64,000 nucleotides of DNA, from assembly GCF_017354945.1 (NCBI RefSeq), contig NZ_CP071503.1, positions 2,294,001-2,358,000 on the forward strand, given 5' to 3'. Positions within the stretch are counted from its first letter, which is position 1. Every line of letters begins with the position of its first letter. Shown here piece after piece: positions 35,619 through 43,799 of this stretch. Origin of the DNA: Shewanella avicenniae (GTDB lineage: Bacteria > Pseudomonadota > Gammaproteobacteria > Enterobacterales > Shewanellaceae). Under the pieces are notes generated by a model. It saw only the letters and a program-made list of their open reading frames with translations, was not told the origin of the DNA and did not search any database. Made by a program: the position numbers and the translations under genes.

Positions 35619-38202
35619 GCAACCAAAAGTGGTTCGAAAAAAGTTATTTTCTCCGGTATGGCTGTTACCTATCATCGCCCTCGCCTTGGGCGCATGGTTG
35701 GGCATTAAAAGCATTCGAGAATCTGGCGTTGATGTACGGGTACACTTTCCTAGCGCAACCGGGATCGATGTCAGCAAGACCTTAGTGCGTTATAAAGGCT
35801 TGAACGTTGGCAAAGTGGTCGATATCTCCATCGATGACAACCTCGAAGGCGTGAACGTTGATCTGGTGCTCGACTATCGTGCCAACAGCCTGCTACGTGA
35901 AAACACCAAATTTTGGTTAGTCACCCCAAAAGCCAGTATCACCGGCGTTGAGGGCTTAGATGCGCTGTTTTCCGGTAACTACATTGGTATGTTGCCCGGC
36001 GAAGGCGATTTTCAAGATCAGTTTGAAGCCGAGCGTGAAGCCCCCACCGTTATCCCTGCCGGCGATGGTTTAGTCATCGAATTAAGCGCAGACGAACTTG
36101 GCTCACTTGATGTTGGTTCGCCCATTTTCTATCGCCAAATTCCAGTGGGAAATATCGTGAGCTACCACCTGGATGAGCACAAAAAAATCCAACTTAAAGG
36201 GTTTGTGCAACGCCAGTATGCCCATCTGGTCAAGCAAGATTCACGTTTTTGGAATGTGTCTGGTGTGCGCGTTGATGCATCACTGTCTGGTATCAAAATC
36301 GATACTGAAAGCATTGCCTCTATTCTCGCTGGCGGTATCGGCTTTAGTTCACCAGAACTCTCCGCTGCAGCAAACGATGATCAGCTCTTTCAACTGTACG
36401 ACAGCCAACAAGAAGCCCAAGGTGGTAGCAGCTTTCTGTTAACCGCGGCGAGTGCCGACGGCATCAAAGTCGGTACCGATGTGGTGTTCCGCGAATTGCC
36501 GGTTGGCGAAGTTGAAGAACTGAAACTTACAGATGATGGTGTAGCGATCCACATTCGCATGGACCGCCCTTACTCAGCGTTAATTGGCACTGATGCGCAG
36601 TTTTGGGTAGAAGGTGCAGAGTTGTCGCTAAGCAAAGTTTCCCATCCTGAGCGCCTGATCAGCGGTAATGTCATTCGCTTTACCCCAGGTTCAGGTTCAC
36701 CTAAAACCGAATATCCGTTACTGGCTGCGGCACCAGAATCAAACGGCGAACCATTAGCCATTACCCTATTCGCCGCCGAAAACCCCGGTACCAACGTTGG
36801 GGCAGATATTCGCTACCGCAACGTTAAAATTGGTGAAGTCACCGCCGTTAACCTCAACAGCGATTTTAATGGGGTTAGTATTCTTGCTGAAATCGATGCA
36901 CCATTCGCCAAGTTAGTCAATCAAGGCAGCGACTTCATTGTGCAATCACCGCTACAGGTGAAAGCATCGCTTGAGGGGATCGAAGTGAATGGCACCGATG
37001 TTGATAACATCACTAAAGGCAGAATCGATTTGCGCCCCGGTAAAGGCAAAAGTCTGAGCACCGATGCCCGCTTACCGATTTTTGCGTCTGCAGAAGCCGC
37101 CAGCCACTACTACCAACATCAAAAGCAATTGGTATGGCAACTCCATAGCCCAACGACGGCGGTCAGCAATGGCAGCGATGTTTTTTACAAACAGATGAAA
37201 ATTGGCAAAGTCAGCGACGTTAAGTGGCAAGCCGCTCATGACAGTTTTGCAATTACGCTGGCAATTGACCCAACCTATCGGTCATTACTTTCCGAACGCA
37301 GCGTATTTTGGCCCACAGAAGCGCTGACATTAGATGCCAACCTCAATGGTGTCGAATTATCGGTTGCTCCGTTGTCAGGCATTATCAAAGGCGGCGTTAC
37401 GCTTGGGCTACTTAGCGAACCTGCGACAGATAACCACCTACTTTACGCCAGCAAAACCTTGGCCGAGCAACAGTCAGTGCCCGTTGCATTAACCTTGCCG
37501 CTCAGTGCTGGGCTACATTCTGGTGCGGATATCCGCTATCGCGGCAACACGGTTGGCACCGTTGCCAAGGTACATCTGAGCGATGATATGCAAGCGTTAA
37601 CCGCAACAGCTTATCTCTACGGTCGTTTTGCCGAGCAGTTGCGCCGTAGCGACAGTCACTATCAGCTTGAAGATGCTGAGCTATCGTTAAACGGCGTTAA
37701 AAACGCCAGCGCAGTGATTACGGGCCCGTTTATTTCGGTGACGCCCGGCACGGCTGCCCAGCTCATTGACCAGTTTGCGGTGGCGCCTGCCGCTTCCGCA
37801 ATCGACACCGGTCATCCATTGGCCATTACCTTAGTGCGCGACGAACTGGGTTCCATCAAGCAAGGCACGGGTATTTTCTACCGTGGTATTCGCATTGGTG
37901 AAGTCAGCCACTACCAATTATCAGCAGCAGGCAATCAAGTGGTGATCGACGGCCTAATCGCCGAGCAGTATCAACATCTGGTTAATGCCAGCAGCCACTT
38001 TTTTGATTTGTCAGGGATTAAGATTGACGCTGGGATTTTCTCTGGCGTACAAGTCGAAACAGGCTCAATGGAAAATATCATCGCTGGCGGGATTGGGGTC
38101 GCGACGGAGTTTAATACTCAAACCGCAGGGAAAGCAGAAGCCCCGTTCATCCTTGAGAACAAACCTCAAGCTGACTGGCTAAAATGGGCTCCAGCGCTGT
38201 AA
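35602..38202 (+). CDS. letB: seven-MCE-domain lipid transport tunnel protein LetB
   Basis: An 866-residue protein equal in length to E. coli LetB (YebT). A single N-terminal transmembrane helix (about 14-33, WLLPIIALALGAWLGI) anchors a periplasmic stack of seven MCE domains. Their recurring starts are visible, for example VRVHFPSATGIDVSKTLVRY, ADELGSLDVGSPIFYRQ, AENPGTNVGADIRYRN and RDELGSIKQGTGIFYRG. The family forms a hydrophobic tunnel across the periplasm for phospholipid traffic with LetA. It overlaps the LetA-like gene by 17 nt and is followed by a strong terminator. Confidence 0.95.
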   Translation: MMTHPEQPKVVRKKLFSPVWLLPIIALALGAWLGIKSIRESGVDVRVHFPSATGIDVSKTLVRYKGLNVGKVVDISIDDNLEGVNVDLVLDYRANSLLRENTKFWLVTPKASITGVEGLDALFSGNYIGMLPGEGDFQDQFEAEREAPTVIPAGDGLVIELSADELGSLDVGSPIFYRQIPVGNIVSYHLDEHKKIQLKGFVQRQYAHLVKQDSRFWNVSGVRVDASLSGIKIDTESIASILAGGIGFSSPELSAAANDDQLFQLYDSQQEAQGGSSFLLTAASADGIKVGTDVVFRELPVGEVEELKLTDDGVAIHIRMDRPYSALIGTDAQFWVEGAELSLSKVSHPERLISGNVIRFTPGSGSPKTEYPLLAAAPESNGEPLAITLFAAENPGTNVGADIRYRNVKIGEVTAVNLNSDFNGVSILAEIDAPFAKLVNQGSDFIVQSPLQVKASLEGIEVNGTDVDNITKGRIDLRPGKGKSLSTDARLPIFASAEAASHYYQHQKQLVWQLHSPTTAVSNGSDVFYKQMKIGKVSDVKWQAAHDSFAITLAIDPTYRSLLSERSVFWPTEALTLDANLNGVELSVAPLSGIIKGGVTLGLLSEPATDNHLLYASKTLAEQQSVPVALTLPLSAGLHSGADIRYRGNTVGTVAKVHLSDDMQALTATAYLYGRFAEQLRRSDSHYQLEDAELSLNGVKNASAVITGPFISVTPGTAAQLIDQFAVAPAASAIDTGHPLAITLVRDELGSIKQGTGIFYRGIRIGEVSHYQLSAAGNQVVIDGLIAEQYQHLVNASSHFFDLSGIKIDAGIFSGVQVETGSMENIIAGGIGVATEFNTQTAGKAEAPFILENKPQADWLKWAPAL

Positions 38203-38223
38203 CAGCAAGCTGATAAAATACCC

Positions 38224-38255
38224 AAAGGCGGTCTCAGTTTGAGACCGCCTTTTTT
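38224..38255 (+). terminator. terminator of the letA-letB operon
   Basis: AAAGGCGGTCTCA and TGAGACCGCCTTT form a perfect 13-bp stem around GTT, followed by further T residues, about 22 nt after the letB stop. Confidence 0.92.
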
Positions 38256-38367
38256 ATGCATGCTAAAAAGCTTTTGGACAAAAATGAGTTACCGTAAGTG
38301 AGTAACTTACCTGTCTAGAGAAGCGGTTAAAACTTGATAACAATCTATTTCTAATAGCAAATCAGAA

Positions 38368-38625
38368 TCAATCGATGATCCTGCCAATGATAAATATCAC
38401 CAGCCCGCTAAAGCCTGCTAAAACAGCGAAATGGTTTGAACCTGCAATTGCAGCAACTATTGCACTACAAATGAGAATAAAGCCTCCGAATTCCCATTTC
38501 GCACCAGACCTTTTTACCCTAACAGGGTTGGCATTAACTGCGTTAGGTAACGGCCATCCACATCCGGGACACGCCATCGCTTTATCAGATATATCCCTGC
38601 CACATTCACTGCACTTGATTAGCGC
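38368..38625 (-). CDS. zinc-ribbon membrane protein
   Basis: A small protein of about 85 residues. The N-terminal zinc ribbon has two CxxC knuckles (LIKCSECGRDISDKAMACPGCGWP). About 20 linker residues follow, then two hydrophobic segments (about 46-62 and 66-82 of the reported frame). GTG 38625 is chosen because GGAGG lies just before it and many family members begin MALI.CPECG; an in-frame ATG at 38640 would overlap that ribosome site. Function unknown. Its upstream region carries the first copy of a promoter-like repeat shared with the next minus-strand gene. Confidence 0.75.
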   Translation of the reverse strand, partial: ALIKCSECGRDISDKAMACPGCGWPLPNAVNANPVRVKRSGAKWEFGGFILICSAIVAAIAGSNHFAVLAGFSGLVIFIIGRIID

Positions 38626-38680
38626 CACTTCGCCTCCCATGCCTTAAACACCCAACTGGTACGGCCTGATTTCTATAGAC

Positions 38681-38713
38681 ACTCTGTAGTATTACTAAAA
38701 TTTGGTCAATCAG
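38681..38713 (-). repeat. promoter-like direct repeat, copy 1
   Basis: This 33-nt segment matches 39544-39576 at 29 positions, and all four differences are transitions. On the minus strand it reads TTGACC, 15 nt, then TACAGA, a plausible promoter about 60 nt upstream of the zinc-ribbon gene start. Confidence 0.65.
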
Positions 38714-38765
38714 TGTGTATCACACCTAGCCTAAATTTATGACGCCGACTTTCAATGGGGCATAC

Positions 38766-39500
38766 TTAATCTAAAATACAGCGACATTTTGGAAATGCAC
38801 TGCACCCCCAAAATTCGTGCCCTGCATTACTGCCCGATTTTGCTGTTCTAAGTACCATTGGTTCACCACATTTAGGGCATGTTCTCGATGTGACTTCCTC
38901 TGTTTTTTCCACGGTCTGTTTGAGTTGTGCTGTGTATTCCTCATTTGCAGTAGGAACATCACTATATGCCTCTGGCGCAATGATAACCTCTTCATTTGCT
39001 GTGCTGCAGGAAGTGCTTATAGCATCTTTAACTAGTTGCCTAAGGTCAGCCAATACATAAGACCTTGCAGCTTTAACCCTAAGTAAAGTGAATCCAGCTG
39101 AGGCACACGCTCTATTTACGAACTCATCACGTTGCTGAACCTTTTTGGTGTTATGACTTGCATCATCAAGTTCAACGCCGAGTATAAGTGAGCAATCGTC
39201 TTTATTGCATAAAACAAAATCAAAGTGCTTTGATGACACTTTATTAAATGCCCGTTGCCAGTTTGTTCGATTCATTCCTGATATCGGCACCAGCACATCT
39301 GCAATGCGCACTTTGGCAAATACCAAGGCGTCATTACCAACTGCTTGGACTAATGCACCATAAAAAGAACGCTCTGCTTTTGTGAGCAAAAATTGAGTCG
39401 ATTGATATGTGTATTGGGATTGATCCGGTTTACTACCTAAAAGTGCTATAACGATGAGCAGTACGATGCAAGTCAGCAAAAATAGCAGTGCAATATCCAT
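38766..39500 (-). CDS. membrane-anchored DUF2726 protein with topoisomerase-type zinc finger
   Basis: About 244 residues from ATG 39500. An N-terminal transmembrane helix (IALLFLLTCIVLLIVIALLG) is followed by a DUF2726 domain (about residues 45-160 of the mature frame), which has a restriction-endonuclease-like core: FDFVLCNKDDCSLILGVELDD then a helix with QQRDEF and GFTLLRV. The C terminus is a four-Cys zinc finger of the DNA topoisomerase I type (CPKCGEPMVLRTAKSGSN..FWGCSAFPKC). A nucleic-acid role is inferred; activity is unproven. A TTG 13 codons upstream is a possible alternative start. The second promoter-like repeat lies just upstream. Confidence 0.8.
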   Translation of the reverse strand: MDIALLFLLTCIVLLIVIALLGSKPDQSQYTYQSTQFLLTKAERSFYGALVQAVGNDALVFAKVRIADVLVPISGMNRTNWQRAFNKVSSKHFDFVLCNKDDCSLILGVELDDASHNTKKVQQRDEFVNRACASAGFTLLRVKAARSYVLADLRQLVKDAISTSCSTANEEVIIAPEAYSDVPTANEEYTAQLKQTVEKTEEVTSRTCPKCGEPMVLRTAKSGSNAGHEFWGCSAFPKCRCILD

Positions 39501-39543
39501 ATTTAAATTGTCGATTCCATGTTGTGAGCAACTAATCAAGGTT

Positions 39544-39576
39544 ACTTTGTAGCATTATTAAAATTTGGTCAATTAG
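39544..39576 (-). repeat. promoter-like direct repeat, copy 2
   Basis: It matches 38681-38713 at 29 of 33 positions. On the minus strand TTGACC at 39567-39572 and TACAAA at 39546-39551 are 15 nt apart, with TG one base before the -10 (an extended -10). It lies 44-76 nt upstream of the DUF2726 gene start. Confidence 0.65.
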
Positions 39577-39650
39577 CTCAAGATAACGAGTCCTAGCTCC
39601 GTAGCTTGGCATGAGGTAATCGGATAACCGTACTTTCACCCCGAAAGTCA

Positions 39651-40877
39651 TCATCCATAAAACCAATAAGCGAGCACAATAGCGGCCAATATCCCTGCAA
39701 CATCGGCCAGCAAGCCACAAGCAACGGCGTGGCGACCATTTTTAATGCCCACCGCGCCAAAATAAACCGCTAACACGTAAAATGTGGTTTCTGTGCTGCC
39801 TTGAAATATCGAGGCGAGTCGCCCAGCAAAAGAATCCACCCCATAATGATTCATGGTTTCTAACATCATGGCGCGGGCACCGGACCCACTGAAAGGCTTC
39901 ATCAGGGCAGTAGGCAAGGCATCAACAAAACGGTTATCAATACCAACTAACGCCACTAGCCAGCGTAACGCGTCAAGTAGCAGATCGAGCGCACCTGAGC
40001 CACGCAACAGTGCAATGGCGAGCAACATGGCTAGCAAATATGGGATCAGTTTTATCGCTTGCTCAAAGCCCTCTTTAGCACCATCAACAAACTCTTCATA
40101 AACGGCCACATGGCGCACCAATGCCGTAAGCACGAATGAAAAGATAAGCCCGAGCAGTACTATGTTGCCAGCGAGTGTCGATACATGGCCGATCATATCT
40201 GCGCTCAAGGTGCCGAGGTAAGCGATTAAGCTCCCTAAAAATGCAACACCTGCGGCGGCATAGGCCGCTACGGTCAAATTGAGTAACGGCAACCGTTGCC
40301 ACCATGCAACCGCTAACAGCCCGACTAATGTCGAGCAGGAGGTCGCTAGTAATATCGGCAAAAATACATCTGCCGGAGCAACGGCGCCTTGCTGAGCGCG
40401 ATAGAGAAAGATAGTCACCGGCACCAGCGTAACCGACGAGGTATTCAGCACTAAAAACATGATTTGCGCATTACTGGCCGTGTCAGGTTGGCCATTATGT
40501 CGCTGTAAATCGGCCATGGCTTTTAAGCCCAGTGGCGTGGCTGCAGTATCTAAACCCAACAGGTTTGCAGTGAGGTTCATAGTCACACTACCAAAGGCTC
40601 GATCACCTTTAGGGAGTTCGGGCATCAATTTGGCAAGCAATGGCTCAAACAACTTTGCTAACACGCCAATCATTCCCGACAGTTCGCCCAAGCGCATTAA
40701 CCCCATCCATAAACTCAACACGCCAATTAATCCCAAGGCGATTTTCGCCGCTAAGGTGGCACTATCAAACACGGCGGCCATCGTCGTGCCCACCACGTCT
40801 GTATCACCATGGGCTAAACGCCACGCCACAGCCGCCAAGGCCACCGCAAAGAAGTAACTCCAAATCTTATTTAGCAA
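39651..40877 (-). CDS. SpmA-SpmB fusion, nucleoside-recognition (Gate) domain membrane protein
   Basis: A 408-residue polytopic inner-membrane protein combining the two spore-maturation-type halves found as separate SpmA and SpmB proteins in Bacillus. The SpmA-like half shows MNLTANLLGLDTAATPLGLKAM. The SpmB-like half shows LPTALMKPFSGSGARAMMLE and FQGSTETTFYVLAVYFGAVG. Members are proposed transporters or exporters with unknown substrate. Translation appears to start at TTG 40877 behind GGAGAG. It is divergent from rsmF, with about 70 nt between them. Confidence 0.88.
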   Translation of the reverse strand: MLNKIWSYFFAVALAAVAWRLAHGDTDVVGTTMAAVFDSATLAAKIALGLIGVLSLWMGLMRLGELSGMIGVLAKLFEPLLAKLMPELPKGDRAFGSVTMNLTANLLGLDTAATPLGLKAMADLQRHNGQPDTASNAQIMFLVLNTSSVTLVPVTIFLYRAQQGAVAPADVFLPILLATSCSTLVGLLAVAWWQRLPLLNLTVAAYAAAGVAFLGSLIAYLGTLSADMIGHVSTLAGNIVLLGLIFSFVLTALVRHVAVYEEFVDGAKEGFEQAIKLIPYLLAMLLAIALLRGSGALDLLLDALRWLVALVGIDNRFVDALPTALMKPFSGSGARAMMLETMNHYGVDSFAGRLASIFQGSTETTFYVLAVYFGAVGIKNGRHAVACGLLADVAGILAAIVLAYWFYG

Positions 40878-40946
40878 ACTCGCTCTCCAGCTTTTTGACC
40901 GACCTAATGCTATAATCGGCGCAATTTGTAATGCTGCTTATCGGTT

Positions 40947-42365
40947 ATGGTTCAATTAAATCAAGATTTTATCAATAGTATCGCGAATGATTTGCCCGCA
41001 GAATTATCCCTCGACGATTTTATCGCCTATTGTGATAAACCTCTGCGACCATCATTACGAGTAAATACGCTTAAAATTAGTGCTGAGGTACTGGTTACGC
41101 GCTTAACCACCGCTGGTTGGGAATTATCGCCCGTGCCTTGGTGTCACGATGGATTTTGGTTCACTGCGCCAAACGATATTCAACCCGGTAATACCGTTGA
41201 GCATCTTCAAGGGTTATTTTATATTCAAGAAGCCAGTTCAATGATGCCGCCTACCGCACTCTTTGACCAATTGCCGATGCCAGACGCGGTATTGGATATG
41301 GCATCAGCCCCAGGCTCAAAAACCACGCAAATTGCTGCATTAATGAATAATTGCGGCTTATTGGTGGCAAACGAATATTCCTCAAGCCGCACTAAGATAC
41401 TGCATGCCAATCTTGGCAGAATGGGAGTCAGCAACACTGCCATGACCCACTTTGATGCGCGGGTGTTTGGTGAATATCTTTATGAAACTTTCGACGCAAT
41501 TTTATTGGATGCGCCCTGCAGTGGCGAAGGCACGATTCGCAAAGATCCGCTGGCACTTAAAGATTGGCGTCAAAGCGATATCGACGACATTGCCGCGACG
41601 CAACGCGATTTGATTATCTCCGCCTTTTTGGCACTCAAACCCGGTGGCACCTTGGTGTATTCCACCTGCACGCTCAATAAACGAGAAAACCATCAGGTGT
41701 GCCACTTTCTAAAGCAGCAATATGGTGATGCGGTTGAATTTGTGTCGTTAGCCAATCTTTTTCCCAATGCCGACAAAGCGTTATCAGAAGAAGGTTTCTT
41801 GCATATCTGGCCGCAGATCTATGACAGCGAAGGCTTCTTCGTGGCCAAACTGAAAAAGACTGCCTCCGTGCAGCCACTAAGCAGCACCAACAATAAAGCG
41901 CGAAATTTCCCGTTCACACCGATCAGCCACAAGCAGTTTCAGGAACTTAAGCAAACGATTGGTGAATTACTGCAATACAACTTTGATCAACAACGCTTGT
42001 GGCAGCGGGATGATGAAATCTGGTTATTCCCCGAGGGCATTGCGCCACTATTAGACAAAATGCGTTTCCAGCGCTTAGGGCTTAAGGTAGCAGAAGTCAG
42101 TAAACATGGTCTCAAAGTGCAACAGGAAGCAATCTCTGCCCTCGCCTATGCAGCGAGCGCGATTGAGCTAACTGAGCCGCAAGCCATTGAGTACTTGATG
42201 GGGCGCGACATTGCCCTTGCTGGCAATGAAAAAGCGCAAGGTGAATGTTTGGTAGCGTGGCAAGGGGTACCGCTGGGAATGGCAAAGCATCTTGGTAACC
42301 GCTTGAAGAACCAATTGCCACGGCATCAAGTGCGTGACAAGGTTTCATCTAGCAGCTCAAAATAA
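40947..42365 (+). CDS. rsmF: 16S rRNA m5C1407 methyltransferase
   Basis: A SAM-dependent RNA cytosine-5 methyltransferase of 472 residues, the length of E. coli RsmF (YebU). The SAM motif is LDMASAPGSKTTQIAALM. The two catalytic cysteines lie in LDAPCSGEGTIRKDP and VYSTCTLNKREN. The C-terminal half carries the RsmF-specific extension with a PUA-like end (KAQGECLVAWQGVPLGMAKHLGNRLKN). The gene belongs to the yeb neighbourhood near prc and letB as in E. coli. The ribosome site is weak. Confidence 0.95.
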   Translation: MVQLNQDFINSIANDLPAELSLDDFIAYCDKPLRPSLRVNTLKISAEVLVTRLTTAGWELSPVPWCHDGFWFTAPNDIQPGNTVEHLQGLFYIQEASSMMPPTALFDQLPMPDAVLDMASAPGSKTTQIAALMNNCGLLVANEYSSSRTKILHANLGRMGVSNTAMTHFDARVFGEYLYETFDAILLDAPCSGEGTIRKDPLALKDWRQSDIDDIAATQRDLIISAFLALKPGGTLVYSTCTLNKRENHQVCHFLKQQYGDAVEFVSLANLFPNADKALSEEGFLHIWPQIYDSEGFFVAKLKKTASVQPLSSTNNKARNFPFTPISHKQFQELKQTIGELLQYNFDQQRLWQRDDEIWLFPEGIAPLLDKMRFQRLGLKVAEVSKHGLKVQQEAISALAYAASAIELTEPQAIEYLMGRDIALAGNEKAQGECLVAWQGVPLGMAKHLGNRLKNQLPRHQVRDKVSSSSSK

Positions 42366-42419
42366 CATAGAAGTATATTTAATAACCAATTAGTATAAAA
42401 AATATACCCAAATGCGCAT

Positions 42420-42549
42420 TGCATTTTAAAATCTCGTCTAGACTTTGATCAGAGATAGCAATCCTGTCACATCTCGACTTAAGCGCACGGCTCTTAATGA
42501 GCCATTCCCCTGGGCCCAGAACATTGGAAATAGTTTTGGGCCTTTTTTT
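42420..42549 (+). ncRNA. candidate small RNA or structured 3' UTR after rsmF
   Basis: Two well-formed hairpins end this plus-strand stretch: GGCTC-TTAAT-GAGCC at 42489-42503, and a 10-bp stem (42513-42522 with 42533-42542, one G-T) followed by seven T at 42543-42549. The terminator is 148 nt past the rsmF stop and the downstream gene is convergent. It could end rsmF mRNA or an independent or processed small RNA. No known RNA family is recognised and the 5' end is unknown. Confidence 0.35.
42512..42549 (+). terminator. intrinsic terminator downstream of rsmF
   Basis: GGCCCAGAAC and GTTTTGGGCC pair around ATTGGAAATA and are followed by T7. The reverse strand lacks a T-run, so it acts only on plus-strand transcripts. 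Confidence 0.85.
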
Positions 42550-42633
42550 ATCTGTCGTTTAACCAAAAAACAGCAGCTTCCGGCGGATTTGAATCTTAAA
42601 CTCAGCCGTGACCTTCACAATACTGCCTTATTA

Positions 42634-43416
42634 TCAACGATATGGCTTGGCTTCTTTAAAGCAGTTAAAGAAGTTGTCTGTGGTATAGGCCGCCAACTCA
42701 TCGAACGACTCGCCGCGTAACTCCGCCACAAAGCGGGCAACATCTTTTACGAACGCAGGCTGATTTTCTTTGCCACGGTGCGGTACTGGCGCCAAAAATG
42801 GTGAATCAGTTTCAACCAACAAGCGTTCTTTCGGGATCTTTTTAACTACATCCCGCAGTGCATCAGCATTACGGAAAGTCACAATCCCCGAAATAGAGAT
42901 ATAGAAACCGATATCCATCGCAGCTTTTGCCATTTCCCAGCTTTCGGTAAAGCAATGTAATACACCGCCGCATTTTTCAGCGTGGCCATTGTTGAGGATA
43001 TCGAGCGTATCTTGACGGGCATCGCGGGTATGAATAATCAGCGGTTTGTTGAGTTCAACCGCCACCTCAACTTGCGATTCAAAACATTGTTGCTGTAGCG
43101 CTTTGTTGTCTGGGCTATAGAAGTAATCCAGCCCCGTTTCCCCAATCGCAACGACTTTGTCGGTTTGCGCAAAACGGCGTAAATCAGCAGCGGATACACC
43201 ATTTTCAACATCTAGCGGATGCACACCGGCTGATAACAATACGTTAGGGAATGGCATCATACGTTGTTGCATCGCTTCAAACTCTTGAAGGCGTACATTC
43301 ACGCATAAAAAATGGGAGATACCGAGCGATTGGGCATCGGTTAATACGGCATTTAGCGTCGCTTCATCTGGTGCAATTTTCAGACGGTCCAGATGGCAAT
43401 GGGAATCAACTAACAC
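42634..43416 (-). CDS. ycfH: TatD-family metal-dependent hydrolase YcfH
   Basis: A TIM-barrel metallohydrolase of 260 residues. Metal-binding segments are DSHCHLD at the N terminus, IGETGLDYF, PLIIHTRDA, VLHCFTESW and LVETDSPFLAP. Family members act as deoxyribonucleases or D-aminoacyl-tRNA deacylase-like hydrolases; the exact substrate of YcfH is not settled. The start is GTG 43416 after GGAAG. Its place after holB (with pilZ between) matches the E. coli tmk-holB-ycfH order. Confidence 0.92.
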   Translation of the reverse strand: MLVDSHCHLDRLKIAPDEATLNAVLTDAQSLGISHFLCVNVRLQEFEAMQQRMMPFPNVLLSAGVHPLDVENGVSAADLRRFAQTDKVVAIGETGLDYFYSPDNKALQQQCFESQVEVAVELNKPLIIHTRDARQDTLDILNNGHAEKCGGVLHCFTESWEMAKAAMDIGFYISISGIVTFRNADALRDVVKKIPKERLLVETDSPFLAPVPHRGKENQPAFVKDVARFVAELRGESFDELAAYTTDNFFNCFKEAKPYR

Positions 43417-43460
43417 AACAACTTCCGAGGAAAAACATGAGGGCGCACAGAATAACTGTG

Positions 43461-43787
43461 CTACATGGTGCAGGTCAAATCGCCGCTGGCCAATTCTCTT
43501 GATAACAAGTTTTCAATGAGTTGTTTGTGTTCGGCAGCTTCAGAGACTATTTTGACGCCAATCCCTGCAGGACGACCGCCGGAAGCACCCATTGGATTAA
43601 TCCACACAACTACGCCTTGAAACTCATGCATGCCGGTGCTGCCAGGCAAACGATAGCCTACCTTGATATCTTGACCGAGAAAATGAGGCTCTGTCGTTGC
43701 CACGAACAATCCTGCCGGGGTAATAAACGGCATATAGGCGCGATAAAGCTGATGTAAAGTGTCGAAATTCGCTATCAAATCAACCAT
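43461..43787 (-). CDS. pilZ: type IV pilus PilZ protein
   Basis: A 108-residue PilZ-fold protein of the type IV pilus class. It lacks the usual RxxxR c-di-GMP arm at the N terminus and keeps the pilus-type core YRLPGSTGMHEFQGVVVWINP and GGRPAGIGVKIV. In Xanthomonas and Pseudomonas this protein binds PilB and FimX and is needed for pilus biogenesis. It lies directly after holB, an arrangement shared with Pseudomonas. The minor-pilin operon is about 8 kb away. Confidence 0.9.
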   Translation of the reverse strand: MVDLIANFDTLHQLYRAYMPFITPAGLFVATTEPHFLGQDIKVGYRLPGSTGMHEFQGVVVWINPMGASGGRPAGIGVKIVSEAAEHKQLIENLLSRELASGDLTCTM

Positions 43788-43799
43788 AAGATACGTTCG

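Noticed and set aside
42445..42720. 91-codon plus-strand ORF across the rsmF-ycfH gap
   Set aside because: It runs through a strong intrinsic terminator and into the antisense of ycfH.
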